In this document: positions 15,182 through 27,644 of the stretch, in pieces | Position numbering within the stretch: the stretch's first letter is position 1 | How the letters are laid out: each line of letters starts with the position of its first letter | Assembly (NCBI GenBank): GCA_002386405.1 | Contig: DGIP01000318.1 | Location: 1 to 37,950, forward strand | DNA from: Stenotrophomonas maltophilia | GTDB taxonomy: Bacteria > Pseudomonadota > Gammaproteobacteria > Xanthomonadales > Xanthomonadaceae | Direction: 5' to 3' | DNA: 37,950 nt | The notes under the pieces: generated by a model | Seen by the model: only the letters and a program-made list of their open reading frames with translations | Databases searched by the model: none | What the model was told of the DNA's origin: nothing | Translations under genes and position numbers: made by a program

Positions 15182-15204
15182 TGGTAGCGCTACCTTTCTA
15201 GAAT
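15182..15204 (+). promoter_or_regulatory. xyl-box within the xylBA promoter
   Basis: TGGTAGCGCTACCT (15182-15195) matches the operator at 8377-8390 in 13 of 14 positions. A -10-like TAGAAT (15199-15204) begins 3 bases after it, so the box fills the -35/-10 spacer, where a bound LacI repressor would block RNA polymerase. No good -35 is seen. Transcription would begin only about 10 bases before the xylB start. Confidence 0.83.
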
Positions 15205-15220
15205 CTACGGGGTGCATGGG

Positions 15221-16714
15221 ATGGATCTGGTTGCAGGAATCGATGCAGGTACGCAGAGCCTGAAAGTGCTGGTCTACGACCCGGCCAAGCGCAGCGTGGT
15301 GGCCAGCGCCAGCGCGCCACTCGAACTGGATAGCGCCGCCGACGGAAGCCGCGAACAACGCCCGGCCGATTGGGTGGCCGCACTGCACACCTGCTTCGCG
15401 GCGATCACGCCGTCGGTACGCGCCCGCATCGCCGCAGTGGCGGTGTCGGGCCAGCAGCACGGCTTCGTGCCGCTTGATGCAACAGGGGAGGTGCTGGCCC
15501 CGGCCAAGCTGTGGTGCGACACCAGCACCTCGGCCGAATGCACGCAGATCATGGACGCGGCCGGTGGCACGGCGCAGACCATTGCGCTGGCCGGCAACCC
15601 GATCCTGACCGGCTATACCGCCTCCAAGCTGCCGTGGACGAAGACGCATCGGCCGGACGCGTACGCACGGCTGGCCACCATCCTGCTGCCGCACGACTAC
15701 CTCAACTTCGTGCTGACCGGGCAGCGGTTCTGCGAATACGGCGATGCCTCGGGCACCGGCTGGCTGGACGTGCGCACCCGCACCTGGTCGCCCGAGCTGC
15801 TGCGCGCGACCGACCCGGACCGCGACCTGAGCGAGTGCCTGCCGCCCATCGCGCCACCGGACGCGTTGTACGACATCGCGCCCGCGGCCGCGAAATCGTT
15901 CGGCCTGCCTGCCACGGTAAAAGTAGCGGTCGGCGGCGGCGACAACATGATGGCCGCCATCGGCACCGGCTGCGTGGTGCCCGGTCGGCTGGCCATGAGC
16001 CTGGGCACCTCGGGCACGCTGTTTGCCTACTCCGACACGCCCGTGGTCGACCCGGACGGCGCTTGGGCGGCGTTCTGCTCGTCCACCGGCGGCTGGCTGC
16101 CGTTGATCTGCACCATGAACTGCACCGTGGTGACCGAGCAGGTGGCCGACGCCTTCGACTTCAGCACCCGCTTCGGCGACGGGCACCTGCGGAACACGCC
16201 GCCCGGCGCGGATGGGCTGGTGATGCTGCCGTTCCTCAACGGCGAGCGCACGCCCGACCTGCCGCACGGCAAGGGCGTGCTGGCCGGCCTGGACACCACC
16301 AACATGACCCCGGCCCACCTGTACCGCGCGGCCATGGAAGGGGCGACCTACAGCCTGAAGTACGGCTACGACGCCTTCGTCCGCGCCGGCATGCAGTTCG
16401 ACCGCATCGTGCTCACCGGCGGCGGCAGCAACAGCGCCGCGTGGCGGCAGCTGGTGGCCGATGTGTTCGGCCTGCCGGTGGACGTGCCCACCCAGTCCGA
16501 AGGCGCAGCCTTCGGTGCCGCATTGCAGGCGCTGTGGGCGCTGGGCCATGCCCGTGGCGATGAGGCCAGCATCGCCGATATCGCCGAGCGCCACGTGGCG
16601 CTCGACCCGCAGCTGTCGGCGCGCCCGGAACCGTCGCGCACGCCCGCCTATGCCACCGCCTATGCGCGCTTCCTGCGCTACCTCGACGCCGTCACGCCGC
16701 TGCAGCGCGGCTGA
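15221..16714 (+). CDS. xylB: Xylulokinase
   Basis: The protein has 497 residues, typical for XylB in the FGGY kinase family. It phosphorylates D-xylulose to xylulose 5-phosphate, feeding the pentose phosphate pathway. The N-terminal phosphate-1 motif [15 protein letters not shown] is at 6-20, [13 protein letters not shown] is the substrate-binding segment, D241 in [14 protein letters not shown] is the catalytic base, and [20 protein letters not shown] is the C-terminal adenosine motif. The ATG at 15221 has GGGG about 8 bases upstream. A GTG three codons earlier is less likely. The gene is the first of the xyl-box-controlled xylB-xylA-GH3 operon, with xylA 41 bases downstream. Confidence 0.95.
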   Translation: MDLVAGIDAGTQSLKVLVYDPAKRSVVASASAPLELDSAADGSREQRPADWVAALHTCFAAITPSVRARIAAVAVSGQQHGFVPLDATGEVLAPAKLWCDTSTSAECTQIMDAAGGTAQTIALAGNPILTGYTASKLPWTKTHRPDAYARLATILLPHDYLNFVLTGQRFCEYGDASGTGWLDVRTRTWSPELLRATDPDRDLSECLPPIAPPDALYDIAPAAAKSFGLPATVKVAVGGGDNMMAAIGTGCVVPGRLAMSLGTSGTLFAYSDTPVVDPDGAWAAFCSSTGGWLPLICTMNCTVVTEQVADAFDFSTRFGDGHLRNTPPGADGLVMLPFLNGERTPDLPHGKGVLAGLDTTNMTPAHLYRAAMEGATYSLKYGYDAFVRAGMQFDRIVLTGGGSNSAAWRQLVADVFGLPVDVPTQSEGAAFGAALQALWALGHARGDEASIADIAERHVALDPQLSARPEPSRTPAYATAYARFLRYLDAVTPLQRG

Positions 16715-16755
16715 TCTCTCTACGCGACACCCCGCACAACGAAAGGAACTGCACC

Positions 16756-18090
16756 ATGAGCACCCAGCCCTACATTGGCGCCAAGGAATACTTCCCCGGC
16801 ATCGGCCGCATCCCCTTCGAAGGCCGCGGGTCGGACAACCCGCTCGCGTTCAAGGTCTATGACGCCAACAAGGTGATCGGCGGCAAGACCATGCAGGAGC
16901 ACCTGCGCTTCGCGGTCTGTTACTGGCACACCTTCTGCAACGCCGGCCACGATCCGTTCGGCCCGGGCACCCGCCATTTCCCTTGGGAAACCGGCTCGCC
17001 GCTGGCCACCGCCGAAGCCAAGGTGGATGCCGCGTTTGAATTCTTCACCAAGCTGGGCGTGCCGTACTGGTGCTTCCACGATATCGACCTCTCGCCGGAT
17101 GCCGACGATGTGGGCGAGTACGAAAAGAACCTCAAGCACATGGTCGGCCTGGCCAAGGAGCGCCAGGACGCCACCGGCATGAAGCTGCTGTGGGGCACCG
17201 CCAACCTGTTCTCGCACCCGCGCTACATGAACGGTGCGTCGACCAACCCGGACTTCGCCGTGGTGGCGCGCGCCGCCGTGCAGGTGAAGGCAGCCCTGGA
17301 AGCCACCGTGGAACTGGGCGGCGAACATTACGTGTTCTGGGGCGGCCGCGAAGGCTATGCCTCGCTGGTCAACACCCAGATGAAGCGCGAGGTGGACCAC
17401 TTCGCCCGCTTCCTCACCATGGCGCGCGACTACGGCCGCAGCATCGGCCTGAAGGGCAACTTCCTGATCGAGCCCAAGCCGATGGAGCCGATGAAGCACC
17501 AGTACGACTTCGACAGCGCCACCGTGGCGGGCTTCCTCAAAGAGCACGGCCTTGAGAAGGACTTCAAGCTCAACATCGAAGCCAACCACGCCACGCTCTC
17601 GGGCCATACCTTCGAACACGACCTGCAGGTCGCCTCCGACCACGGCCTGCTGGGCAGCATCGACGCCAACCGCGGCAACGCCCAGAACGGTTGGGATACC
17701 GACCAGTTCCCGAGCGACCTGTACGACACCGTGGGCGCCATGCTGGTGGTGCTGCGCCAGGGCGGGCTGGAAGGCGGCCTCAACTTCGACGCCAAGGTGC
17801 GCCGCGAATCCACCGACCTGGACGACCTGTTCATCGCCCACATCGGCGGCATGGACGCGTTCGCCCGCGGGCTGGAAGTGGCCCATGGGCTGCTGAACGA
17901 CTCGCCGTGGGAACAGTGGCGCAAAGAGCGTTACGCCAGCTTCGACAGCGGTGCCGGCAAGGACTTCGAGCGCGGCGGGCTCAGCCTCGTTGAACTCGCA
18001 GCACTGGGCGCGAAGGGCGGCGAGCCGAAGCAGATCAGCGGCAAGCAGGAGCGTTACGAAAACCTGATCAACCAGTACCTTCTGCGTTGA
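16756..18090 (+). CDS. xylA: Xylose isomerase
   Basis: The protein has 444 residues, the class II length. It converts D-xylose to D-xylulose in the cytoplasm using two divalent metals. The catalytic CFHDIDL carries H108 and D111; E239 in [10 protein letters not shown] and the segment [17 protein letters not shown] hold metal ligands, and GSIDANRG is also conserved. AAAGGAA lies 8 bases before the ATG. It is co-transcribed after xylB. The following GH3 gene begins 23 bases after its stop, so the operon continues. Confidence 0.97.
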   Translation: MSTQPYIGAKEYFPGIGRIPFEGRGSDNPLAFKVYDANKVIGGKTMQEHLRFAVCYWHTFCNAGHDPFGPGTRHFPWETGSPLATAEAKVDAAFEFFTKLGVPYWCFHDIDLSPDADDVGEYEKNLKHMVGLAKERQDATGMKLLWGTANLFSHPRYMNGASTNPDFAVVARAAVQVKAALEATVELGGEHYVFWGGREGYASLVNTQMKREVDHFARFLTMARDYGRSIGLKGNFLIEPKPMEPMKHQYDFDSATVAGFLKEHGLEKDFKLNIEANHATLSGHTFEHDLQVASDHGLLGSIDANRGNAQNGWDTDQFPSDLYDTVGAMLVVLRQGGLEGGLNFDAKVRRESTDLDDLFIAHIGGMDAFARGLEVAHGLLNDSPWEQWRKERYASFDSGAGKDFERGGLSLVELAALGAKGGEPKQISGKQERYENLINQYLLR

Positions 18091-18113
18091 GTCCAACCGC
18101 AAGGATGAGCACC

Positions 18114-20678
<2,565 letters not shown>

Positions 20679-20695
20679 CCATGCGCCCAGTGCCA

Positions 20696-21751
20696 TCACC
20701 GCTTGGGCGGGTGCGCGACCGAATCGCGCATTACCAGGCGGTGGGGCAGCACGTGGTCGGTCAGCACGCGGGTGTCGTCGGTGCGGTGGCGGATGCTGCG
20801 CAGCAGGATCTCGATGGCCGCATCGGCCATCGCGGCGATGGGCTGATGCAGGGTGGTGAGCTCGGGCCAGACAGTGGTGGCCGCAGAGGTGTCATCGAAA
20901 CCCACCACGGACAGATCACGCGGCACGTCGAGGCCCTGGCGGTGCGCCACGGAAATCGCGGCAGCGGCCATGTCGTCGTTGCTGGCGAAGATCGCGGTGG
21001 GCGGCAGGGGCTGGGACAGCAGCTTCTCGGCGGCATCCAGGCCCGAACGGTAGGTGTAGTCCCCCTGCTGGACCAGGCTGGGCTCAACCTCCAGCCCGGC
21101 CTCGTGCAGGGCGGTGGCGAAGCCATCGTAGCGACGCGCGCTCGCGCTGAGATCGTTACGGCCGCGGATGAAGCCGATGCGGGTGTGGCCCTGCTGGATC
21201 AGGTGTTCGGTCATCTCCTTGCCGGCGTGGAAGTCATCGATGCGCACGCAGGAAACATCGTCACGCAGGTGCCCCGATGCGATGGCCACCACCGGGGTGC
21301 CAGCCTTCACCAGCTCGGTCACGGCCACCGGCGATTCGCACAGCGGGGGCGGCAGGATCACGCCGTCCACGCGGCCGGCCAGGGCGCGTGCAGCCTTGCG
21401 CTCGGCAACGGGGTCCAGGTTGTCCCAGTAGTGGATGACCAGTTGGATGGCCGCATTGGACGCGCCCCGCAGCAGGCCCACCAGCAGTTCGCGCAGGTAG
21501 GCGCCGCTGGGATTGGTGTAGATCAGCGCAATGCGCGTGTGCTGCGCGGCGGCCAGCGTACTCGCCGCCAGGTTGGGCGTGTAGCCCAATGCCTGCACCG
21601 CACGCATCACGCGCTCGCGGGTGTCGTCGCGCACCTTGCCCTGGTTGATCGCCCGCGACACCGTCATCGGCGACACCCCGGCCAGCGCCGCCACCTCGTC
21701 GATCGTCACGCCACTGGTTTTGCGGCGGACCGATTTCTTCGGCTTGTCCAA
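20696..21751 (-). CDS. LacI-family repressor, paralogue of the first XylR-like protein
   Basis: The protein has 351 residues. It aligns with the repressor at 7243-8304 over its whole length, clearly more than half identical by eye. The HTH is TIDEVAALAGVSPMTVSRAIN, and the effector domain shares TNPSGAYLREL, PPPLCES, FASNDDMA and VVGFDDTSA. The TTG at 21751 has GGGAG 6 bases upstream and aligns with the TTG of the first repressor; a GTG at 21796 would add 15 residues of low plausibility. The near-identical recognition helices (MTVSR core) suggest the two proteins bind the same or overlapping operators. It is divergent from the GH67 operon and convergent with the GH3 lipoprotein gene, with only 17 bases between stops. 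Confidence 0.9.
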   Translation of the reverse strand: MDKPKKSVRRKTSGVTIDEVAALAGVSPMTVSRAINQGKVRDDTRERVMRAVQALGYTPNLAASTLAAAQHTRIALIYTNPSGAYLRELLVGLLRGASNAAIQLVIHYWDNLDPVAERKAARALAGRVDGVILPPPLCESPVAVTELVKAGTPVVAIASGHLRDDVSCVRIDDFHAGKEMTEHLIQQGHTRIGFIRGRNDLSASARRYDGFATALHEAGLEVEPSLVQQGDYTYRSGLDAAEKLLSQPLPPTAIFASNDDMAAAAISVAHRQGLDVPRDLSVVGFDDTSAATTVWPELTTLHQPIAAMADAAIEILLRSIRHRTDDTRVLTDHVLPHRLVMRDSVAHPPKR

Positions 21752-21862
21752 TACGCACTCCCGTTCTTCTTTGTGGCGCTGTGGCGCCCAAAGCACCGCC
21801 TGAGCTTACAAGGTTTGCTGCCCACGCTGCGGTGTCGGCGGCGTGTCGAGCGGTGTCATTGG

Positions 21863-23977
21863 ATGTTGGGAGTTGCGGTGACATTGATGGCCTGCAGCGC
21901 GGGCGTGCGCGCGGAGGACGGCTACGACCTCTGGCTGCGCTACGTACCGCTGGAACCTGCGCTTGCCGCGGACTACCGCGCACAGCTGGGCGCGGTTGCC
22001 GCCCCTGACAGGACGCCCACGCAGCGTGTCGCGCGTGACGAGCTGGTTCGCGGGCTCACGGGCCTGTTGGGCGGCGCGCCCCGGATCCAAAACGAAACTA
22101 CTTTTGGTCAGGTGCTTGCGATTGGTACGCCGCAGTCGTCGGCGTTGGTCGCACCGTTCCGTGACGAGGTCGAGTCGCTTGGCGAAGAGGGCTATCTGCT
22201 CAAGCGCACGCGGCGTGATGGGCGCGAGGTGCTGCTGGTGGCCGCGCGTACCGATATCGGCGTGCTGTACGGCACGTTCCATCTGCTCAGGTTGCTGCAG
22301 ACGGGCACGGCGCTGGATGACCTTTCGGTACGCGAGTCGCCCAAGGTGCGGCTGCGCATTCTCAACCACTGGGACAACCTCGACGGCTACGTCGAACGCG
22401 GCTATGCCGGCCGCTCGCTGTGGGACTGGCAGACGCTGCCGGAATGGAGCGACCCGCGCTACACCGTTTACGCACGCGCCAATGCATCACTGGGCATCAA
22501 TGGCACCGTGCTGAACAACGTCAACGCCAGCGCACAGAGCCTTGCGCCGGACTACCTGGCCAAGGCGGCCGCGCTCGCGGACATGTTCCGACCCTATGGC
22601 ATCCGCGTGTACCTGAGCGCGCGCTTCAGTGCTCCCATCGAACTGGGTGGGCTCAAGACGGCCGATCCGCTCGACCCGGCGGTGCAGCGCTGGTGGCGCG
22701 ACAAGGCCGCCGAGATCTACCAGCGCATTCCGGATTTCGGCGGCTTCCTGGTCAAGGCCAACTCCGAGGGGCAGCCCGGCCCACAGGACTACGGCCGCAG
22801 CCATGCCGACGGCGCCAACCTGCTTGCAGACGCACTGGCACCGCACGGCGGCGTGGTGATGTGGCGCGCGTTTGTCTATGCGCACGACGTACCCGCCGAC
22901 CGTGCCACCCAGGCCTACACCGAGTTCGCCGGGCTGGACGGCGCGTTCCGCCCGAACGTCGTGCTGCAGGTGAAGAACGGCCCCATCGACTTCCAGCCGC
23001 GTGAGCCGTTCCATCCGCTGTTCGGCGCCATGCCGCGCACGCCGCTGATGATGGAGTTCCAGATCACCAAGGAATACCTGGGCTTCGCCACCCACCTGGT
23101 GTACCTGGGACCGTTGTTCGAGGAAGTGCTGCACGCCGATACCCGTGCAGGCGGCAAGCACCTCACCGTGGCGCAGTCGCTCAGCGGTATCGCCGGCGTC
23201 GCCAACATCGGCACGGACCGCACCTGGAGCGGCTCGCACTTCGATCAGGCCAACTGGTATGCGTTCGGTCGCCTTGCCTGGAATCCCGATCAATCGTCCC
23301 GTGACATCGCGGCCGACTGGGCGGCGATGACGTTCTCGCCGGACCTCGCAGTGGTGGAGCCGATCGTCGGAATGATGATGGCCTCCCGCGAGGCCGCGGT
23401 GAACTACATGACCCCGCTGGGCCTGCACCACCTGATGGCGCGCGGCCACCACTACGGCCCGGGCCCATGGGTGGACGGCGGCCCACGCGCGGACTGGACC
23501 TCGGTGTACTACCACCGCGCCGACCGCAACGGCATCGGCTTCGACCGCACCGCGCAGGGCAGCAACGCCGTGGCCCAGTACGCCCCGGAACTGGCCGCGA
23601 AGTACGCCGACCTGACGCAGGTACCGGAGGCGCTGCTGTTGTGGTTCCACCACGTGCCGTGGGACCACCGCATGGCCTCCGGCCGGCCGCTGTGGGACGA
23701 GCTGGTGGGTCGCTATTCGCTGGGCGTACGCCAGGTCGACGCCATGCAGGCCACTTGGGAGAACCTGCGGGGAAGGGTGGATGCACAACGGCACGAACAG
23801 GTCGCCGCCTTCCTCCAGATCCAACGCCGCGAAGCGCAATGGTGGCGCGATGCCAGCATCGCGTACTTCCAATCGATCAGCGGCAGGCCCTTACCAGCGG
23901 GCGAAGCGCCACCACCGCACCCACTGGCGTACTACGAAGCGCTGCAGTTTCCATCGGCACCGGGAGATGGGCGATGA
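21863..23977 (+). CDS. agu67A: GH67 alpha-glucuronidase
   Basis: The protein has 704 residues. It removes 4-O-methyl-glucuronic acid from the non-reducing end of xylo-oligosaccharides. The GH67 catalytic residues are E302 (VKANSEGQP, acid), D376 (NGPIDFQPREP) and E404 (EFQITKEYLG, base); the 28-residue spacing between the last two matches Cellvibrio GlcA67A. The start ATG gives a short signal (MLGVAVTLMACSAGVRAE), consistent with a periplasmic enzyme; LMAC could instead be a weak lipobox. There is no good ribosome-binding site, and an in-frame TTG 13 codons upstream with an arginine-rich n-region is an alternative. It is the first gene of a six-gene operon; its stop overlaps the next start. 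Confidence 0.93.
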   Translation: MLGVAVTLMACSAGVRAEDGYDLWLRYVPLEPALAADYRAQLGAVAAPDRTPTQRVARDELVRGLTGLLGGAPRIQNETTFGQVLAIGTPQSSALVAPFRDEVESLGEEGYLLKRTRRDGREVLLVAARTDIGVLYGTFHLLRLLQTGTALDDLSVRESPKVRLRILNHWDNLDGYVERGYAGRSLWDWQTLPEWSDPRYTVYARANASLGINGTVLNNVNASAQSLAPDYLAKAAALADMFRPYGIRVYLSARFSAPIELGGLKTADPLDPAVQRWWRDKAAEIYQRIPDFGGFLVKANSEGQPGPQDYGRSHADGANLLADALAPHGGVVMWRAFVYAHDVPADRATQAYTEFAGLDGAFRPNVVLQVKNGPIDFQPREPFHPLFGAMPRTPLMMEFQITKEYLGFATHLVYLGPLFEEVLHADTRAGGKHLTVAQSLSGIAGVANIGTDRTWSGSHFDQANWYAFGRLAWNPDQSSRDIAADWAAMTFSPDLAVVEPIVGMMMASREAAVNYMTPLGLHHLMARGHHYGPGPWVDGGPRADWTSVYYHRADRNGIGFDRTAQGSNAVAQYAPELAAKYADLTQVPEALLLWFHHVPWDHRMASGRPLWDELVGRYSLGVRQVDAMQATWENLRGRVDAQRHEQVAAFLQIQRREAQWWRDASIAYFQSISGRPLPAGEAPPPHPLAYYEALQFPSAPGDGR

Positions 23978-25956
23978 GCGGTAAACCGAGGATGGGATGG
24001 ATGTTGGGCAGCGTTCTGGCGTGCTTGGCCGCACCGGCCATGGCGCAGGAAGCCGTGACGCCACTGCTGCACCCGCTATTCCAGGACCATGCCGTCCTGC
24101 AGCGCGACCAGCCGATTCCGGTCTGGGGCCATGCCGCCCCGGACACCACCGTCTCGGTGAAGTTCGCCCGCCAGAGCGCCACTGCGCAGTCAGATGCACA
24201 GGGTCGCTGGCGCATCACATTGAAGCCCATCGCTGCGGGCGGCCCCTATGAAATGCGCGTACGGGCAGGGCAGGCAGACCAGACCGTGAGCGACGTGCAG
24301 ATGGGCGACGTCTGGCTGTGTTCCGGCCAATCCAACATGGAACTGCCGGCGCGGCGCGCGCTCAACGCCGACAGCGAAATCGCATCGTCCACGCACCCGG
24401 ACATCCGTTTGTTCACCGTACCCAAGGCCCCGGCCGTGACGCCCCAGGAGGGGTTCGCCGGACCTGCCTCCTGGCAACCCGCAACACCGGACACCGTGCG
24501 CGACTTTTCCGCTGCCTGCTACTACTTCGCGCGCGAACTGCGGAAGACCATCAACGTACCGATGGGGCTCATCCAGTCCGCGTGGGGCGGCTCGCGGATA
24601 GAGGCGTGGACCAGCGCCGATGCGCTGCGCTCGCAGGGCAGCATGGACGAAGCCCTGGATGTGCTCGCGTTGCATGCCAGCGACCCTGCGGCGGCAAACG
24701 CAGCCTGGGGCAAGCACTGGCAGCAGTGGTGGGAGCAGCGCGACGGCGCCACGCCCGGCGATGCCCCCTGGCAGCCCGACGCCGACCGCACAGGGTGGCG
24801 CCAGGCCCCAGCCCAGCTCGGCGCTTGGGAGCGCTGGGGCGTACCGGCGCTCTCGGCTTACAACGGCATGGTCTGGTACCGCACGCAGGTGAAGCTGAGC
24901 GCCGCACAGGCCGAGCAGGGAGCACGCCTGGAGCTGGCACCTGCCGACGAAACCGACGTGACCTGGGTCAACGGCGTGGCGGTGGGCAGCCAGAACGCAC
25001 CGGGGGATCCGCGCTCGTACCCGCTGCCGCCCGGCCTGCTGAAGGCCGGCATCAACAGCGTGGTCGTCAACGTGCTCGACACCTGGGGCGACGGCGGACT
25101 AGCCGGCCCCGCGGATGCCCACGCCCTGCAGCTGGCCGATGGCACCCGGATCGTTCTGGATTCCCCTTGGCTGTACCGCATAGCCCCCGGCAACCAGGCA
25201 CCGCCACTCGCCCCTTGGCACGCCGCCACCGGCCTTTCCACGCTGTACAACGGCATGATCGCGCCCTTGGGCAGCTATGGCCTGCGCGGCATGCTCTGGT
25301 ACCAGGGCGAATCCAACACCGGCGATGGGGCTGCCTACGCGGACCGGTTGCGCGCGTTGCGCGACGACTGGCGCAGGCAGTTCGGCGCAGAAATGCCGCT
25401 GCTCGTAGTGCAGCTGGCCGGCTATGGCCAGCCGCCCGTGGCCCCGGTGGAAAGCGGCTGGGCGCAGGTGCGCGAGGCGCAGCGGCGCGTTGCCGCAGAA
25501 GACCCGCATACCGGTCTGGCACTCGCCATCGACATCGGCGATGCCTACGACATCCATCCGCCGAACAAACAGGAACTGGGCCGGCGTCTGGCGCGGGTGG
25601 CACGCCATGTGGTCTATGGCGAACGGGCAGTAGCGGCCACCGGTCCGACCGCAGGCAAGGTTTCCCGCACACGGGTGGAGGTGCGCATCGCGTTCGCCGA
25701 TGTCACTGGCACGCTGGTCGCAACGGGTGCCAACGGCCCCATCGGCTTCGAACTGTGCGATGCCGAAGCGAAGCACTGCACCTACGCCGACGCCACGCTG
25801 GATGGCAACGCGGTAGTGCTGAACAGCCTGCAGGCCGCAACCGCCGCCAGCGTCCGCTACTGCTGGGCAGACGGCCCCATCTGCACGCTGCGCGACAGCA
25901 GCGGTGCACCTGCCGGTCCGTTCGAGCTTCCACTCACCCCTGCAGGGGAACCCTGA
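23974..25956 (+). CDS. SASA-family carbohydrate acetylesterase (annotated elsewhere as sialate O-acetylesterase)
   Basis: The protein has 660 residues with a signal peptide ending AMA-QE at about residue 25. The SGNH-like esterase domain (PF03629) is split by an inserted beta-jelly-roll-like region (about residues 240-420). The nucleophile S120 is in CSGQSNMELP, WYQGESN follows the insertion, and D526/H528 are in GDAYDIHPPNK. Known relatives remove acetyl groups from sialic acid, but here the gene lies between GH67 and GH43 in a xylan operon, so acetylated xylo-oligosaccharides are the more likely substrate. GGGAG lies just before the ATG, which overlaps the GH67 stop (ATGA). Confidence 0.88.
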   Translation: MSGKPRMGWMLGSVLACLAAPAMAQEAVTPLLHPLFQDHAVLQRDQPIPVWGHAAPDTTVSVKFARQSATAQSDAQGRWRITLKPIAAGGPYEMRVRAGQADQTVSDVQMGDVWLCSGQSNMELPARRALNADSEIASSTHPDIRLFTVPKAPAVTPQEGFAGPASWQPATPDTVRDFSAACYYFARELRKTINVPMGLIQSAWGGSRIEAWTSADALRSQGSMDEALDVLALHASDPAAANAAWGKHWQQWWEQRDGATPGDAPWQPDADRTGWRQAPAQLGAWERWGVPALSAYNGMVWYRTQVKLSAAQAEQGARLELAPADETDVTWVNGVAVGSQNAPGDPRSYPLPPGLLKAGINSVVVNVLDTWGDGGLAGPADAHALQLADGTRIVLDSPWLYRIAPGNQAPPLAPWHAATGLSTLYNGMIAPLGSYGLRGMLWYQGESNTGDGAAYADRLRALRDDWRRQFGAEMPLLVVQLAGYGQPPVAPVESGWAQVREAQRRVAAEDPHTGLALAIDIGDAYDIHPPNKQELGRRLARVARHVVYGERAVAATGPTAGKVSRTRVEVRIAFADVTGTLVATGANGPIGFELCDAEAKHCTYADATLDGNAVVLNSLQAATAASVRYCWADGPICTLRDSSGAPAGPFELPLTPAGEP

Positions 25957-27644
25957 TGCGCTTGCTGCTTGCCACGCTCCTGCTGCTGTCCGCCGCGCTT
26001 CAGGTGCAGGCAGCCACACCCGCGCCCCCGGTCTACTTCGACTGGTTCGAATACGCCGGCAACGACACCGCGTTCGAGCCGCCGCTGCCCGCAGGCCATT
26101 ACCGCAACCCGATCCTGGCCGGTTTCCACGCGGACCCGAGCATCACAAGCGCTAGCGGGAAGTTCTACCTGGTCAACTCCAGCTTCACCTACTTCCCGGG
26201 CATCCCGGTGTTCGAGAGCGTGGACCTGGTGCACTGGAAGCAGATCGGCAACGTCATCGACCGCCCCTCGCAGCTGGACTTCGATGGGCTCAGCGTCTCA
26301 CGCGGCGTCTTCGCGCCGGCCATCTCGTTCCACGACGGCGTGTTCTACGTGGTCACCACGGCAGTGGACAGCGGCGGCAACTTCATCGCCACCGCCCGCG
26401 ATCCGGCCGGCCCCTGGTCCGACCCGCACTGGCTGCCAGGCATCGAAGGCATTGACCCGTCCCTGTTCTTCGACGAAGACGGCAAGGTCTACCTGCTCAA
26501 CAACGACGTGCCACCTGGCCCACCGCGCTACGAAGGCCACCGCGCCATCTGGATGCAGCAGCTGGATCTGGCGTCGTTCAAGCCGATAGGCCCACGCAAG
26601 GTGCTGATCGACGGCGGCGTGGAGCCGGCCAAAAACCCGATCTGGATCGAAGGCCCGCACATCTACAAGCGCGAGGGCTGGTACTACCTCTCCGACGCCG
26701 AAGGCGGCACCGGCCCGCAGCATTCGCAGGTGGTGCTGCGCAGCCGCGAAGTGTGGGGCCCTTACGTGCCATACCCGGGCAACCCGATTCTCACCCAGCG
26801 CGACCTGCCGCAGGACCGGCCGCTGCCGATCACCAACGCCGGGCACGCCGACCTGGTGGAGGGCCCAGACGGTTCCTGGTGGGCGGTATTCCTGGCCAGC
26901 CGCAACTACGACACCCGCCACTACAACACCGGGCGCGAAACCTACCTGCTGCCGGTGGAATGGCGTGACGGCTGGCCGGTGATCCTGCCGGCCGGCCAGA
27001 CCATCCCGTACGCGGCCAAGGCGCCATCGTGGATGCAGGGCGAGGCAAAACAAGCCCCTTCCACCGGCAACTTCGTAGAACGCAACGAGTTCGACACCGC
27101 CACGCTCGGCAACGACTGGCTGCGCGTGCGCGTCCCAAAACGGGACTGGGCCGACCTCCGCGAGCGCCCCGGTTCCCTGGCGTTGCACCCGCTGCCGGAA
27201 GACCTCGACACGCTACGCAACCCCGCGTTCCTCGGCCGTCGCCAGCAGCACCTCCGCTTCGAGGCCAGCACCCAAATGACGCGGCCAGCAGAAGGCGTAG
27301 CGGCAGGATTGGCCGCCTTCCAGAGCGAAGCGTACTGGTACTTCCTCGGCGTCCGCAGCGTTGGCGAAGAGCGCGTGGTGATCTTCCTGGAAGCGCGTGA
27401 CGGCGGCGGCGCAACAAATACACTCGCGTCGCGCGAAGTGGCAGCGGCAGCCCCGCTGCGCCTGCAGATAAAAGGGGACGGAGGACGTTATGCCTTCGCC
27501 TTCGACACCGGCGACGGGCACGGCTGGCAGACGCTCGCCGATGACGTGGACGGAACGGTATTGAGTACGGATCGTGCAGGCGGCTTCGTTGGCGCGCTGC
27601 TGGGACCATTCGCGCGCGACGAGCGCGCCTTGAGGAGCAAATGA
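25956..27644 (+). CDS. Secreted GH43 beta-xylosidase/alpha-L-arabinofuranosidase
   Basis: The protein has 562 residues, with a signal peptide (about 1-19) and a five-bladed propeller. GH43 residues are D60 (FHADPSI, base), D167 (GIDPSLF) and E232 (IEGPHIY, acid). A C-terminal beta-sandwich (about 360-562, beginning NEFDTATLGNDWLRV) corresponds to the GH43_C2 concanavalin-like domain of beta-xylosidases. It should release xylose or arabinose from xylo-oligosaccharides in the periplasm. The ATG overlaps the esterase TGA by one base (TGATG), with AGGGGA upstream. Its stop overlaps the start of the GH3 gene. Confidence 0.92.
   Translation: MRLLLATLLLLSAALQVQAATPAPPVYFDWFEYAGNDTAFEPPLPAGHYRNPILAGFHADPSITSASGKFYLVNSSFTYFPGIPVFESVDLVHWKQIGNVIDRPSQLDFDGLSVSRGVFAPAISFHDGVFYVVTTAVDSGGNFIATARDPAGPWSDPHWLPGIEGIDPSLFFDEDGKVYLLNNDVPPGPPRYEGHRAIWMQQLDLASFKPIGPRKVLIDGGVEPAKNPIWIEGPHIYKREGWYYLSDAEGGTGPQHSQVVLRSREVWGPYVPYPGNPILTQRDLPQDRPLPITNAGHADLVEGPDGSWWAVFLASRNYDTRHYNTGRETYLLPVEWRDGWPVILPAGQTIPYAAKAPSWMQGEAKQAPSTGNFVERNEFDTATLGNDWLRVRVPKRDWADLRERPGSLALHPLPEDLDTLRNPAFLGRRQQHLRFEASTQMTRPAEGVAAGLAAFQSEAYWYFLGVRSVGEERVVIFLEARDGGGATNTLASREVAAAAPLRLQIKGDGGRYAFAFDTGDGHGWQTLADDVDGTVLSTDRAGGFVGALLGPFARDERALRSK

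Noticed and set aside
26140..26160. AGCGCT-containing sequence resembling a xyl-box
   Set aside because: Lies within the GH43 coding region and lacks the TGGT/ACCA arms.
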